Origin: Paraphoma chrysanthemicola
Lineage: Eukaryota; Ascomycota; Dothideomycetes; Pleosporales; Phaeosphaeriaceae
DNA: 64,000 bases
Reading direction: 5' to 3'
Assembly (NCBI GenBank): GCA_020744225.1
Contig: JAGMWG010000019.1
Coordinates: forward strand, 124,001-188,000
Part shown: piece after piece, positions 11,196-23,028 of the stretch
Position numbering within the stretch: position 1 is the first letter of the stretch
How the letters are laid out: each line of letters opens with the position of its first letter
The notes under the pieces: model-generated
Databases searched by the model: none
The model's input: the letters and a program-made list of their open reading frames with translations, nothing else
What the model was told of the DNA's origin: nothing
Position numbers and translations under genes: made by a program

Positions 11196-13406
11196 TTGGA
11201 ATGTCTCGTAATATCACGTGGACCGACCTACTCCATCATGAGTCGTCCGAGTATGAGCATGGAGATTGGGCACTGACAAAGTACTCTTGCAGATTTCTTT
11301 TTGCCTTCTTGGATGCTGTCGAGGTTTGTGATTCAAGTTTCCCGACTGTGTAGCTCGCGCAGATTCGTCAGCGTCTACCCCTCTCCGGTGTGGACGGCAA
11401 AGCAGCTCTGGAGTGAGAAAGAAAATCGTTATAAGGGAGACTGACGATCGTTCTTAAGCCACGGTATTGACGTGCCTGATGCCATGTTGCAAAAGTAAGG
11501 GTCGATTAGTTGTTCGTTGCTACTTCTAGCCACTTTCTTGACTGCCTGCCGTGGTGATTCAATATACCTAGGATTAGAAGCTGAGTCAGCGTGATTTAGG
11601 TGGTCTAAAATTAATTTTGGGTCATTTATGCCTCTTCTGGTTTTATGTTGTGGAGCAGTCAGTCTGATCACCACTTCGAAGACTGCGCGGAGGCTTGGCG
11701 TCCCATACTTTCGAGCTCATCGTGATGCGAGATTCTTCGAGTACACGCTCACTGGGAGAATTCCGTGAGTACCATGGCATTGTTAAGCAGAAAATGACTT
11801 TCTTGAGCAGTAGGATGCCCCTGTTGAACATTGGTGTGCCTTTCGTCTCTGATCATTCTTCTCTTGCAGGCACTGCAGTAATGGACAGAGTTCTGATAGA
11901 CAGCCCATCATAATGAGAGAACAAGTGGCCTCGGCGTTTAACATCAGACATTGGTTGGAGTGTCGTAGTGTTTGTGGAAAGCATCGTCATCCATCGAGCG
12001 GTTTCGCGGCAGGATCGACGGCTAACTTCAAGCTAAGCTAAACACGGGCGGGTGCTCCCGCTCTCCATCAACGATCATTAGCTCAAGCAGCCGTCTCTTT
12101 CTTAGTATCTCTACCATCCGCCATGAGAGTAACCTTAATCGTTTAAAGATTGCATTTTGATGCTAAAGGTCTTACGTGTGAGAATTGCCCCTTCTTGGTA
12201 CGCCAATGGATAGGGCGCAGAAGCTAATACCTGTGCTCTCATATATTGATGGATGACGGCAAGCGCATATGCGATACATACCAGATTTTTCAGATACTTT
12301 GAACATTATATTACGTCGTCTTCGGAAGACTAAGGGGATCCTATTGCTGATCAACAATCCAGGAAACTCTCCGCCCATCAGATGCGCCACGTCGACTTTC
12401 CAACTTGCGCAAGAGCAATGTCGCGATACGAGCTTCGAACAGCTCTCTCGAGCTTGCTAGCTACTCAGGTACTGTGATACTGTGCAGTAAGCTCCTGGCA
12501 CAAATGCAGCTTTTGTTCAATGAAGTCCTAGGATACCGCACCATGGCGTGAAGCTCTCCAGAGTCTAAGCACTCCCTTGTACTTCTTGCCAACAACCTGG
12601 TTGTCGGTCAGCGTTGAGTCAGACGCGGCATAATAGAAGGACAGACTTCTGCGACGCGGGGTGCCGCAGAAATCGTGCCTATTGACGGCACATCATCGTC
12701 AGCGGGGTACCTGTTTCAGCTGCGCATGAACGGTTGTGCCAAACAGTCGGGACATTTCTGGGAAAGAAGTATCCGGAAGCAGGAAAATGTCCGAAGACCG
12801 GTCCGAATCGATCGATTATAACAGTTTGCAGTCTGTGTTCGTACAAGCGAAGGCCAGGTAGGTGGTGTGGACGGAAGAGTGCCGAAATACCAAAAGCATT
12901 TCGACGTAGAAAATTGATTTTTGGCTGAACCGAACCAAAGGCATAGCGACGACGCGTATGCTGTAGCCGCACAACGTGACCATGTCGGAAATTTTGGCGT
13001 TGCCCTGTGAGGTACGTCCGCCCAAACTACCGGCTGCAACACAGTGAGTGTCATACCCTGGCCCACGCCAAACGCCCACATGTACGGATTTTGAAAAAAT
13101 TCGACATGGGAATTGTCACAGCACCGATCGGTCGCATATAAAATGCGGTGGAATAGTGTGGAGGTGGAAGCTAGAAGCGCAAAATAGCATTCGGGGTATA
13201 TCCTATCCAGATGTCATACCGTAGAAACATCGCGGCGCGGCAAAATCAAACGCTTGCTAAAACAAATTATGCAAAAGCCAAAGTGGAACCAAAAGGCATG
13301 GCGAAATTCCCAACGGCATACAATGCGATCGTAGAGAGACTCTTGAAGATCAAGATCGCGGCTGACTAAAGCCTGTTAGACGTTCTGAGAGGCGGCATGC
13401 ACCAGT
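11196..13406. other. Gene-poor region
   Basis: I see no supportable gene in these 2.2 kb. Open frames up to 121 codons (12716..13081, -) have atypical composition and no motifs. There are no terminal repeats or transposase-like frames. It could contain decayed genes or regulatory DNA. Confidence 0.4.
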
Positions 13407-15331
13407 TCAAGCTTTGCTCGTCAACTCCGCGTCGACGTAGCGTGGCCATGTGTTGGTGAAGACTAAGTACTTGATGCTTTCGAAAGCGGCATCGAACACA
13501 TCGTCTGTGAATTCGCTCGGAACAATGCTTCTTGTGCTCGACGTGCTTGATGTGCTCGACGTGGTGTGATTTGAGTCGATACTGGTCGGTCGACTAAGCG
13601 TGTCCTCCCATGGGCAAACGACATTTTCCCTGAACACTGGTGACTTGAGATCTTCCGGCGTCTTGCTCCTTGGCATATACGGGTCGAATTCAACATCTGC
13701 GAAAGTGCCTTGCAGCCTTTTGAAGATCTTGTATTCGATGTTGATGGGTGCCTCGGCGGTGAATGGGTTGATGAGTGTGAAAAAGATGAGCGATGCTTCA
13801 TTGAACATCTGGCGTCGCTGTGCAGTGCTCACTGTTCTCAGCGCCGACCACTTCTTCTTGAAGTTCCGCACTTCGCGTAGGAAGATGGTATTTTCAGCGG
13901 TGAACTCTCGCGCAGCTGCCCAGGCGATCAACGGCTCGATACTGTTCTCTATGCTGAATTCGAGTGCTTGCATCGAAGCTTTTGATTTGAGCTCTTTGTT
14001 GGCGACTATGGTGCGAGATTTCCCTGACATTGATGATTGAGTTGACGTCAATGACTCTGTCTCTGTTGTGTTCATCAACTTTTGGCGAGACTGGATTCGA
14101 TAGGCTTGGCGAAGCGGTATGATGATCAGTACTTGCTGACATACAACTAAAGATGGGATGAACCTGTAGCAGCGAAATTAGCGGTGTTTTCGTCGGACTG
14201 CAAAGTACGATAGGTGAAGAAAGCAGCTTTCAACGGCGGCAACTTCGCCTCGAGCTAGCTGTAGGCACCGATAGGTGAGCGCTCAGAACGTTTTAGCACT
14301 TACCATCCAGCTGGAGCGAAATATTCGTTTATCGATTTGATTTCGTTCAAGTTCGAGAATGTGAATGCGATCCACAGCGGTGTGCCAGGTAGACTGCGCT
14401 CTTGTAAGCAGATGCGTCGCTATATAATGTGTGGAAACATACCCTGCAAAGATCGCGAGTCTCGTTTGCCAGGCCCATGAGTGTACGTCCTTGATATGTC
14501 GGATTTTCCAAAGTATCCATGGGCCGATAATGACTGTCCAAAACAATTGTACAAAGATAGAAGGAACCCTGTGGCTGTGGTCAGCATAATTATCATGGGT
14601 GGTTTTGGAACTCACCACTCGAAGCCTCTGCGGCACGCGAAGTATGTTGCCGGCTCCCCAAAGAAACCGTATGAGCCATGGAAGCGGTGTGAACCAAAGA
14701 AGAGTATGATGGTAGGAATAAGCTATAATGGTAAGTCATTGTAGTATGAAGAAGATTTTTCAATACTTACCGAAAGGACTAGGCCGGTCACTGACCCAAC
14801 ATAGACTTTCATTGCTGCATCTAAATCCAACCAGGCCTCCCACAGGCCTTCGAGGGTGTACGAAAACCGCTTCTTGCGAGCACCCTCGAGGAAGTCGCGC
14901 CTCAGTCGAAGCTGGCTCTCGTATGCTGAAAGTACCCTGGCGTTACATGCTACCAATGGTCAGCTTGAATCAGACTTATTTCAGGTTGGTTTCGTTGCGA
15001 TCATACCTTGAAAAAGAGCCATGCCGGAGGGAAGGAATATGCTCATTATCCAGAACTCGGCTTGACATGGAAATCTGCCGTTCCACGGATACACTAGCAG
15101 GACAAGAACCAGGTAAACATGGAGCATCGTTATAGCCGTGAAGATGACTTTGACGTTTCGAATGCGTATGCAGAACGTGGATCGACATCGATTGAGTATG
15201 TATAACTCTCCTGCCAACACGATAGTGTAAACTATCGCGATGATAACATAGCCGATACCGAGAGCGTCGGTGTTGGGAGTGGGTTCGCCATTGAGTTTGC
15301 GGGGGTGTAGGATGGGCGCCATCCCGACCAT
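13407..15331 (-). CDS. Seven-transmembrane receptor with C-terminal RGS domain
   Basis: Six exons, complement(13407..14163, 14304..14393, 14443..14568, 14616..14722, 14771..14949, 15007..15331), 527 residues; introns of 57, 48, 47, 49 and 140 nt. Seven hydrophobic segments can be read, including IGYVIIAIVYTIVLAGELYI, VIFTAITMLHVYLVLVLLVY, FVQLFWTVIIGPWILWKI and WFIPSLVVCQQVLIIIPL, followed from about residue 338 to 522 by an RGS-like region (SIEPLIAWAAAREFTAENTI ... AAFESIKYLVFTNTWPRY). This architecture matches plant AtRGS1 and the fungal GprK class, which combine a receptor-like bundle with GTPase activation of G-alpha at the plasma membrane. An in-frame ATG at 15397 would add 22 residues; I prefer 15331. 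The low-complexity Ser/Thr stretch inside the RGS region is a lineage-specific insertion. Confidence 0.85.
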
Positions 15332-16758
15332 AATGTGATTGTACTCAACTGATCGATGAACGAGGTAAATTGGTTGCAAGGCGGAACGGAACGCCAAATC
15401 TAAGGCTACGTCTCTTACTTAACACAGCGAATGTGTGGGATCGGTGGCTGAAGACTTGCAAGGACCTGGGGTTACCGATGAAGCGGCACGGGCAAGTGAG
15501 GGTTACAACAAGCGATGGCAAGGGAGCACAATGCTCGACCGTGGAAATCAATCGAATAGTTCAAGCAAGACGGACGCTATCCGTGAAAGAGGACTATGTG
15601 AACAGAGAGATCAGGCGTGGAGTCCGGTTGCTGGAGGCTGGACAAATGAGCAGCAAGGGAGCGCAAATAGCAAGCAGTCGGATGCTGCCGAGCAAAAGGC
15701 ACATCGTGACACCCATAACTGGTGGGGATGTGCCCTGGTACGACTTCAAGGGAGCGCATTCTGTCCAGGGAGGGACGCGTGAGCTGCAGCGCCATAGCGG
15801 AGACAGGTATCACAAGTGGCCGCCACTGCTACACAGACTGCTACCTTGCCATACAGATAGCAGGCATCATATCGCAGTGGATGAGATGGATGCGTTGGAA
15901 CCTGGCGGCTTGCATGCGGTCAGTCGAATGGTGGATGTCGGAGAAGTTGATGCGCTGGGTTGTGGCATTCGGAAAGATCGGTGAATGGAAACGTGGGGAC
16001 CAGGCGGAGGCTGGTGCGCGTTGTCGGTGCCGAGTTCAGACGGAACGAGTTTCGGGCGTTCGGCAGCCCAGGAACCTCTTCCCTTCGACACGACATGCTC
16101 AAATTGCTTCCTGCGCTTGGGCGCATGCCAATTGCTACACAACATTCAGCAGAGAGCGTCTCTGCTTCTATTGTCAACCCGAGTGGCGCTACTGAGCAGT
16201 AATGGATGCAGGTACCGCGCGCAATACTACAGCACTGCAAATTGCGCCTGAGAAACTGTACCGTTGGATCTGCGACTTCGTAAGCTGGCATACCGATGCC
16301 TCTGCCGCTCTTTGGTCTGCGGATGGTCCCTGCAACTCTCCTAATTTGGTTTCGAGGAGGCAACGTTCCGTTCATCGGCGACAACGTCACGTTCATGCGG
16401 CTTGTTCATTGTCGCCCTTGAGGCACATCTTGAATTATCAAGCCGGAGCAAATTCTCATTCCGGCATGTGTCAAAAGCTCAGAGGTTTCAGTCTTGGGTT
16501 TCTAGAAGACCTGGCCAATTTCACGCCTTTGGCCAAAGCGCTGACGCGCTCGCTCGGTCCTGACAACAGATTAGGGTACTCTCTGCTACTTACAAGGCCC
16601 CTCTGCGGGAGACAGCTCCCGGTCATGAATACGAGAAGCCTTTCCTAGCACGGCCAGCTGATGCGGGGAGAGGATGGGTAGCACGAAGCGCCTAAGCCAG
16701 ATAGAACAGCGGGTCTCCTTCCCCAAGCAGGCGCTTGTGACAGTCAACAATAGTTGTC
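15332..16758. other. Gene-poor region
   Basis: This lies upstream of the 7TM-RGS gene. A 204-codon frame (15370..15984, +) overlaps the presumed promoter and has no recognisable motif. A 157-codon frame and its antisense partner overlap it. No gene is called. Confidence 0.35.
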
Positions 16759-17256
16759 TCATCGATCTGAGTAGGCTTGCATGCTGCCGGGTACATTGCT
16801 GTGAGGACTAGATCCAGGGACAAAATCAGCCGCATCGAAATGGAAACCTCATAATCGGATATAAAACGACAACCACAAACATTACCGTGGAATGGCAGCA
16901 TGTTCGAAGGTGGAGAAATGCCACCAAGGATGCGACTTCATCTGCTCCCCTTGCTCGCGAATCGTGGGATCAAGGCCCAGGAGACGGAGTTTGGCAGACA
17001 TGGTACCACTTCTCGGTCCGGACCAGTGACACTCTAGTACATCGGACATAGAGAGCGGCACCTCCCCCGCATTCACCGTCCCGAGCATGAGGGTTGACAC
17101 TGCCGCAATGTAATAATTGAACACTCTTGGGGCATGTTCAACCACTTTCTGGCCATTCGATATCATCTTGCCGACCTTTCTGAGACCGCGGTCGATGCGC
17201 GACTGCACCGTTACCACCAGCAGGAGCTCATGTAACATGAACGTGTCGACTGGCAT
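16759..17256 (-). CDS. Weakly supported orphan protein
   Basis: Possible two-exon frame, complement(16759..16798, 16886..17256), 136 residues. A plausible 87-nt intron (GTAATG...CTCACAG) extends the longer frame past a stop to NVPGSMQAYSDR. The protein has an amphipathic segment near the start and reads smoothly (MSAKLRLLGLDP, KSHPWWHFSTFEHAAIPR), but I recognise no family. A stop codon sits three codons upstream of the ATG. It could be a real lineage-specific gene, the 3' end of a decayed gene, or chance. Confidence 0.25.
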
Positions 17257-17651
17257 ATCTTTCCGCTACATGACGGAGAGATTATCTGGTGAGCGTGCTT
17301 CGCACTACATAGCTCGCGCCGCAGGGTCATGTCGGACTCGCCAGGGCTGACTCGATTCCGCGCCACGTGGACCACCCTACTCTAAAGGTTTACTGGAACA
17401 CTTTGCGTAATTGCGCCCTGATCTGACGAACCTGATTTACGGATGCATGGGCTACCCTCTTGATGCGAGAAGATCCAGTGTCCTGCTTCCATGTGCACCG
17501 CGCGCAAATACTGCTTATTGTGAGATCATCAGTGATTAGAACTCAGGAGTCAGACGGAAAGTGCGAAACGCCATCCACCCCATGAACTTTACACGCTCAC
17601 TCGTTCCTTTCACATACAGCGCAGAGAAATTCGGCTGTTTGTCGCTCAAGG

Positions 17652-17668
17652 CGGGTCTTCGAGACCCG
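17652..17668. repeat. Perfect short hairpin
   Basis: CGGGTCTTCGAGACCCG is a 7-bp stem with a 3-base loop. It looks like a T-arm at first sight, but no tRNA fold surrounds it. Confidence 0.5.
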
Positions 17669-17854
17669 AGCGCAATGGGAAGAAAGCGATTGCGCAGTGT
17701 GCTAGGGGATCATTCAGCGTTTGCTGAAACGCTTTGAGATAAATCCTGAGGCAGGTCTGTTCTGCAGCCGACGAAGAGTTTGGTGAAGCGAGCAGGAAAT
17801 CCCACTCGCAGCACACGTCGACGCGTGCGAGCAGACGGCTTGCCATCTAGCTCT

Positions 17855-18040
17855 CGGGATGACCTTGGAGAGACTCCTTTCACGCTATCGACGACCTTCG
17901 GAAGCCTAAAAGAGTGTGGACAATTTGGCTCTCCCGGCGACCTCGGAGAGACTTTAAGGCCCCCACGGCGACCTTAGGGAACCTGAGTAGAGTGTTGACA
18001 GCCTGGCTTCCGCCGCGACCTTGGGAAGACTTGGCTCGCC
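17855..18040. repeat. Degenerate 78-bp tandem repeat, about 2.3 copies
   Basis: Copies begin with GACCTTGGAGAGAC at 17861, GACCTCGGAGAGAC at 17939 and GACCTTGGGAAGAC at 18017, exactly 78 bases apart. Each unit has a second GACCTT module 31-32 bases in (17893 and 17970) and a matching AGAGTGT-GACA segment. The period equals 26 codons and the minus strand is open through it, encoding two related 26-residue units (KSSQGRGGSQAVNTLLRF and KSLRGRRESQIVHTLLGF). Confidence 0.75.
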
Positions 18041-19096
18041 TACAAGAGGCCCTGCACAGGAAATTTAATGTCAATTGACACTCGTCAGTGCGGACGGCTA
18101 GTCTACGGTACGCTCCTAGCAGCGTAGCAAGCACGTCATTGGCTCCAGGTTTTCCAAGTAAGTATTCGGTCACGTGCTGGGGACTTCTACGAAATGGCTG
18201 AAGCGTGACACATCTCGAACGAGAGCAATTAAGGGACGCAAAGGCCTTTCTTCTAACGCGTACGCTATCCCGTCTGTGTGCGCGTTCGCCCACATCTTTG
18301 AAGGTGTGCGAGAAGTGAGGCGTACTTTACGGTGGTACTTAAACCAAGAAGATGTTCAGAAACACCTGACGACGACTGGCGCTACCTCAGGCTTCAAGCA
18401 AGCTGAGAGCACGCATAAGAAATGAAAGCCGAGTGGGCACCAAAGTAAGATCGTAGGAAGCAGTTTTTCGCCGATCACAATCACAGTAGAGTTGGGCCAG
18501 GCTAATGACCAATACTTCTCGACTACCCACACATGCAAGCAACCTACAAGTGGCGTTCATCAAGCGAATGACCTCTTATATATATCTTGGTCGTATGTCT
18601 AACTTGCACTTGCCCACGCCAACCTCACGCTTTAGGACCAGTCGAGATCCTCATTTGTTTAGAGTAAGGGAATTTGAATTTCTTGTCAATGCTTTCCAAC
18701 ACAATAACAACTATAAATGCGTTTAGCACTATATTCTGGGTTCAGTGAGGACTAAACTGTACAATGGTAACGTCGACATGGCTGTAAGATAGCGCTTGAT
18801 TGTATTCCTCCTCGTCCTGTGCTTGGGAAAGGTGATGTCGTCTCTACAGCTTGAAATAGACGTCATTGAAGCCGATGGCGTACCTCTCCGCGATCAATGC
18901 GTGTTGTGAACGAGTGCAACGATATTGTGATGCTTTTCACATCACGTTGGCCTGAGTCTGGACATCTGACACGAGGCAGCTGTGCCGCACAGGCCGCAAG
19001 TGCGATCCTCGCGCGAAGTGGAACATCTCACCATACACATCGTAATTCAGCACACTAAAGGGTATACATCCTCCCCATCGCCTAGCAGACCGCCGA

Positions 19097-19738
19097 ATGG
19101 ATGGACGGACCACAGTAATTTGCTGTTGTATCAGCAAACGCGTTCTTCGCACCTGGCGTGACGTCAACCCGTTCTTGAAGCCTGACACAGCGCGTTTGTC
19201 GAGCACTTCCATCGCGCCACCAACACCAAAGCTTGCCGTTCACTGGCCATCATACAACTGGTCTAAAGGCATTCCCGTCCAAAAATACTACAGAGTCAAT
19301 GACGACCTTGCATTGTTTCTCAAGGCGGTCAAGTACGCCCACGCCAGCGCAGATTGCCTCGAAGGCACATACGACGAAGCCTTCTGGTCGGTGAATTCTT
19401 GGGCCAAGAGTCGCCGTACTATCAGGGACTGGTATGCGCTTGGTCCGCCTCCGCTGTCCGAGTACAGGTTGACGTTCGGCAAGCACAGAGGAAAGCTGCT
19501 CGAGGAGGTTCCTGATGTGTATCTCGTCAAGTATCTGGTACCACGACGCAAGGATCAATCGCTCGGGTCAGAGTGTCCCATCGTCCTGGACGCGATTAAG
19601 GACTTCCTGAAGAGACACCCGGGCATCAAGAGTCAGGCTGGGCCGAAGAAGGCGAAGCCGTTGAAAGGTGAAGTCGCGCAAGCGCCTGAAGCCAGGAAGA
19701 GACGGGGTCGACCACCCACGGTAGACTCGTCGTCATAA
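19097..19738 (+). CDS. FGKHRGK-motif protein with C-terminal AT-hook
   Basis: A 213-residue single-exon frame. Residues 124-147 read YRLTFGKHRGKLLEEVPDVY followed by LVKYL, the FGKxxGKxxxxxPxxYLxWL-type motif found in DUF3820-like and exonuclease-associated small domains. The tail carries RKRRGRPP at residues 200-207, a classic AT-hook for the minor groove of AT-rich DNA. The N-terminus is Arg-rich and could be a targeting sequence, or the true start may lie further in. A nuclear DNA-associated role is inferred from the AT-hook. It is isolated in a gene-poor stretch. Confidence 0.6.
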   Translation: MDGRTTVICCCISKRVLRTWRDVNPFLKPDTARLSSTSIAPPTPKLAVHWPSYNWSKGIPVQKYYRVNDDLALFLKAVKYAHASADCLEGTYDEAFWSVNSWAKSRRTIRDWYALGPPPLSEYRLTFGKHRGKLLEEVPDVYLVKYLVPRRKDQSLGSECPIVLDAIKDFLKRHPGIKSQAGPKKAKPLKGEVAQAPEARKRRGRPPTVDSSS

Positions 19739-21043
19739 TCGTCCATGATGTTGCCACTGGGGCTGTGGGATTTGAGATGCCGCTCAATATTGGGAAAGAC
19801 AGAAACGTATGCAGGCGGTCCGGCGTAAGCCTTCGACATCGCGATCTCTGGTTTGCGAATATATCAGTCGCATGCCGAATCAGATCTCCAACTTGACTCG
19901 TCAGTATCAGCCAAGCCGTGCATAGGGGGGAAACCCAGGACCCGTATCTCCGTCTTGCAGCCAAAGTCGTTCCGCGACTTTCCACTACACTATTGCCAAT
20001 ATGTACGCGGAGAACGCTCAACAACACTGTCAGACATTTGCGGCTTCTTGCTTCGCTCGTGTATATACTAGGCTTTCTTCGGCGGCGTTGTCGAAGTTCG
20101 GTACAGCGGTCCGTATTCAATCTGTACACATTAACCGTCGCGCAATCACGATGCGCAACCTGACGCCACCACACATGGGTCTGCTTTGGAAGCGGAGCCG
20201 AACACAGTCATGCAATCCCGCGATGACCCCGTGGGGAAAAGGTTGCACTGCATGAGCGATGGGCATGGGGCGTGAAGAGCCACGATCGACGTCTTGCTAA
20301 CCTTCTGGTCCCGTCGATCATCGGTAGCTCTCCCGACTTTAAGAACACGTCCAGACACAATACTTGAAGTAAAGTTTCACAAGAAATGCAGCATAGTTGG
20401 CTAAGCCCGTAGACTGCCAATCTCAGGTTTCGCATGACACTGCCCAGTCTTCCAGAAAATTGAAAGGTCCACAGTACAAAGGGACATTGTCATCCGAGGC
20501 TGAATAAACGCCTGGGCATGGTATAACAAAAGCCGACGGTAGATTACCCGCCCCATGTCCCAGCCAAACCACACGACGCTACCTCGCGTGCTTCCACCCG
20601 GCTACCGCACCATCAATATCCCCATATTAACGTCGCCACGAAATTTGGGTCTTCCGACCAATCACCTCTGCTCACCAGTGTCTGGTGACACCAAAACATT
20701 GCCCAGCACACTGTGCTCAAGCTGTATGGTGCAGATGGCGAACAAAATCCACCTGTAGCGCGGGCGTGGCAAGGCCTTGAAACAGAGGCCCGATGTGGAG
20801 AGGAGGTACCAGGTCGAGCAAGTCGTGTAGATGAAGTTTTGATTGCAGAGGCGTAGCGATGGAGGGTTTGGGCGGCGGAAGAGGTCGCGTGGTATAGATG
20901 GGAGTTGTATATAGAGGTGCTGAAATCCGGGTACAAAGATGGTTCATTAGGAAGCACCATCGTACATCTTCGACGATCACAATTCAATCCTTGTCTGCCT
21001 TCTCTCGCCAACTCAACTTCCTCATTCCAATACAGCCTTCACC
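19739..21043. other. Intergenic region upstream of the AA9 gene
   Basis: No gene is called. Frames on the minus strand (19626..20174, 20613..21011) are Arg/Ser-rich and overlap promoter elements. A CCAAT box lies at 20658-20662 and a TATATA at 20908-20913. Confidence 0.45.
20908..20913 (+). promoter_or_regulatory. TATA-like box of the AA9 gene
   Basis: TATATA lies 131 bases upstream of the AA9 start codon, with a CCAAT pentamer about 250 bases further up at 20658. The spacing is reasonable for a regulated secreted enzyme gene. Confidence 0.35.
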
Positions 21044-21913
21044 ATGAAGTACGCTTTCGCTCTTGCGCTCCCAGCGCTTGTCGCTGCCCATGGTCACGTC
21101 GATAAGGTCATCGCCGACGGTGTGACCTACCAGGGCTGGAACGCTGCGTTGAAGTATCAGAACCCAATCCCGGCGACTGTAGGCTGGCAAGCCGACAACC
21201 TCGACAACGGCTTCGTCACCCCCGACCGATTCTCGAGCGTGGATATCGTGTGCCACAAGTTGGGCAAGAGCAACGGTGCGAGTGTGCCAGTCAAGCCGGG
21301 ATCCAAGGTCACCTTCAAGTGGGACACCTGGCCAGCTTCCCATGCTGGTAAGTCCATCTTCTCAAGCGTTTCCCGTGGAGGTCTCGTGCTGATAGATTTC
21401 AGGTCCTATCATTGAGTACATCGCCCCTGTCTCTGGATCTTTCGACTCGGTCAGCCCCGCAGCGCTGCGATGGACGAAGATTCAGCAGGCCGCACACAAG
21501 AGCGGTAGCAACCCCGGCGCCTGGGCCACTGACGACCTTGTCAAGAACAACTTCAGCTGGGACTTGACCATTCCCAACCTTGCCCCCGGCAACTACGTAC
21601 TCAGACACGAGATTATCGCTCTGCACGCTGGCGGACAAACCAACGGTGCTCAGGCATATCCTCAGGTAAGTCGTATTAGACTGCCCATCTACGAAATCAT
21701 TCTGACTCAATACAGTGCATCAACATCGTCGTCTCAGGTTCCGGAACCGCCAGATTGTCGGGTGGCGTGGCAGCTACAAGCTTCTACACCCCAACTGATC
21801 CCGGTATCAAGTTCAACCTCTTCCAGAGCTTCACCAGCTACCCGATTCCCGGCCCGGCTCTTACCACGGTTAGGAAGCGCGAGGAGCGTGATCATGCCCG
21901 CGACTTTGCATAA
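21044..21913 (+). CDS. Secreted AA9 lytic polysaccharide monooxygenase
   Basis: Three exons, 21044..21347, 21403..21665 and 21716..21913, 254 residues, introns of 55 and 50 nt. The signal peptide MKYAFALALPALVAA is followed by His16, which becomes the mature N-terminal copper-brace histidine (HGHV). The second brace His is His100 (WPASHAG). The axial Tyr187 and second-sphere His176 and Gln185 sit in IALHAGGQTNGAQAYPQC. C70 and C190 are placed for the usual disulfide. The tail ends TSYPIPGPAL plus a short charged KREERDHARDFA. There is no cellulose-binding module. The enzyme oxidatively cleaves beta-1,4-glucans outside the cell using copper and a reductant. All active-site residues are present, so it should be functional. 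Confidence 0.95.
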
Positions 21914-23028
21914 ACATCTTTCGTAGGCGGAACTTCTCTTCGCATGCCGGATCATGGTATAGGAAATGATGTTGCACAGTATTGAGTTCTTGTATAGACT
22001 TTTGAGACACAGTTTGAAATGAAATATTTCTCGAAGACCGTACTTATACACAATGCAACCTGAATACAGAAGTAAAAGGACTGAAACCATTGGAAGGGAA
22101 AGACATTTTCTCATATATCCGTGGGCCTGAACTAGTGTACTTATTGTTTACACTTACGGGCCCATTAGGAACAAAGACTACTAGCAAATTTACAGTGATG
22201 CGATATCAGAGCTACGATAAATTAGAGCACTCGAAACTCGAGGGATGTACCCTATCTTGAAAAAATGCAATGTGCATCACGGTGACAAAGACATCGTGAA
22301 GTGATGCAGTCCAGCGATGAGCAAGGCCTGAACTTGAGTGTCACTGCACGTAGATTGTGATAGTTCAACAGAATGTGAAGTGATAAGAAGTACCTTCTTA
22401 TTCGTGATTTGTAGTATCCCGCAGGCTTAGGAGCCAGCCTACTCTAAATGACCCATCCCAATATGGATGTGTTTGACTTCGACTAACGAATTCGAGCGTG
22501 TCGAAACTATTTACGTCAAAGGTCAGCCAGAATGAGAGATGCACCATGCAATGGAGAGCAGAGCGGGACGCAAAGTGCGGAGGCGGGATGATCATCATAA
22601 CCAAAAGGCGGGCTAAAAATATGCACTACTGTGTAGTTATCATATGAGGACCTGCTAATAATATTAATCCCATTTAGTGCAGCCACAGCTGATGTGCACG
22701 TCGAACCATGGAGGTCGTTGCTATAGCTTACCAGGTAAGTCAAGGCTGAGTCAACAGAACGGCATGTTTGCAAGCTCTGCATCCATTGTGTGCTTCAGAA
22801 ATCTGCCACATACATCGTACTCACGTCCCAGAGTCGTTTCGCGCTTCAAACAGCCCGTCTCTCTATGCTCTGAGCGGGCTTCTTTAACAGATACGCGCCA
22901 GCAGACTAAGGCGGCATTCAAAGTCGGATTTCAGCTAGGTATTGCTGCACGATAAGTGTATATCGATAAGCCCGCCGAGTCTGCAAGCAACTAAAGTTCC
23001 TTGATCGCTGTCCAACATTCTGCTCAAC
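21914..23028. other. Gene-poor region
   Basis: Downstream of the AA9 gene. No gene, repeat or mobile element is recognised; only short frames without motifs. AT-richer than the genes around it. Confidence 0.4.

Larger units (their letters stand above)
17257..19096. other. Gene-poor region containing a tandem repeat
   Basis: No gene is called. It contains a perfect hairpin at 17652-17668 and a degenerate 78-bp tandem repeat at about 17855-18040. It runs up to the FGKHRGK/AT-hook gene and must hold its promoter. Confidence 0.4.

Noticed and set aside
12716..13081. 121-codon minus frame in the gene-poor region
   Set aside because: Composition is Trp/Cys/Pro-rich without motifs, and overlapping frames exist in two other phases.
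15370..15984. 204-codon plus-strand frame upstream of the 7TM-RGS gene
   Set aside because: It overlaps the 5' region of a real minus-strand gene, has no motif, and competing frames of similar size lie over it.
17652..17668. Hairpin GGGTCTTCGAGACCC as a tRNA T-arm
   Set aside because: There is no matching acceptor stem, D-arm or anticodon arm at proper distances.
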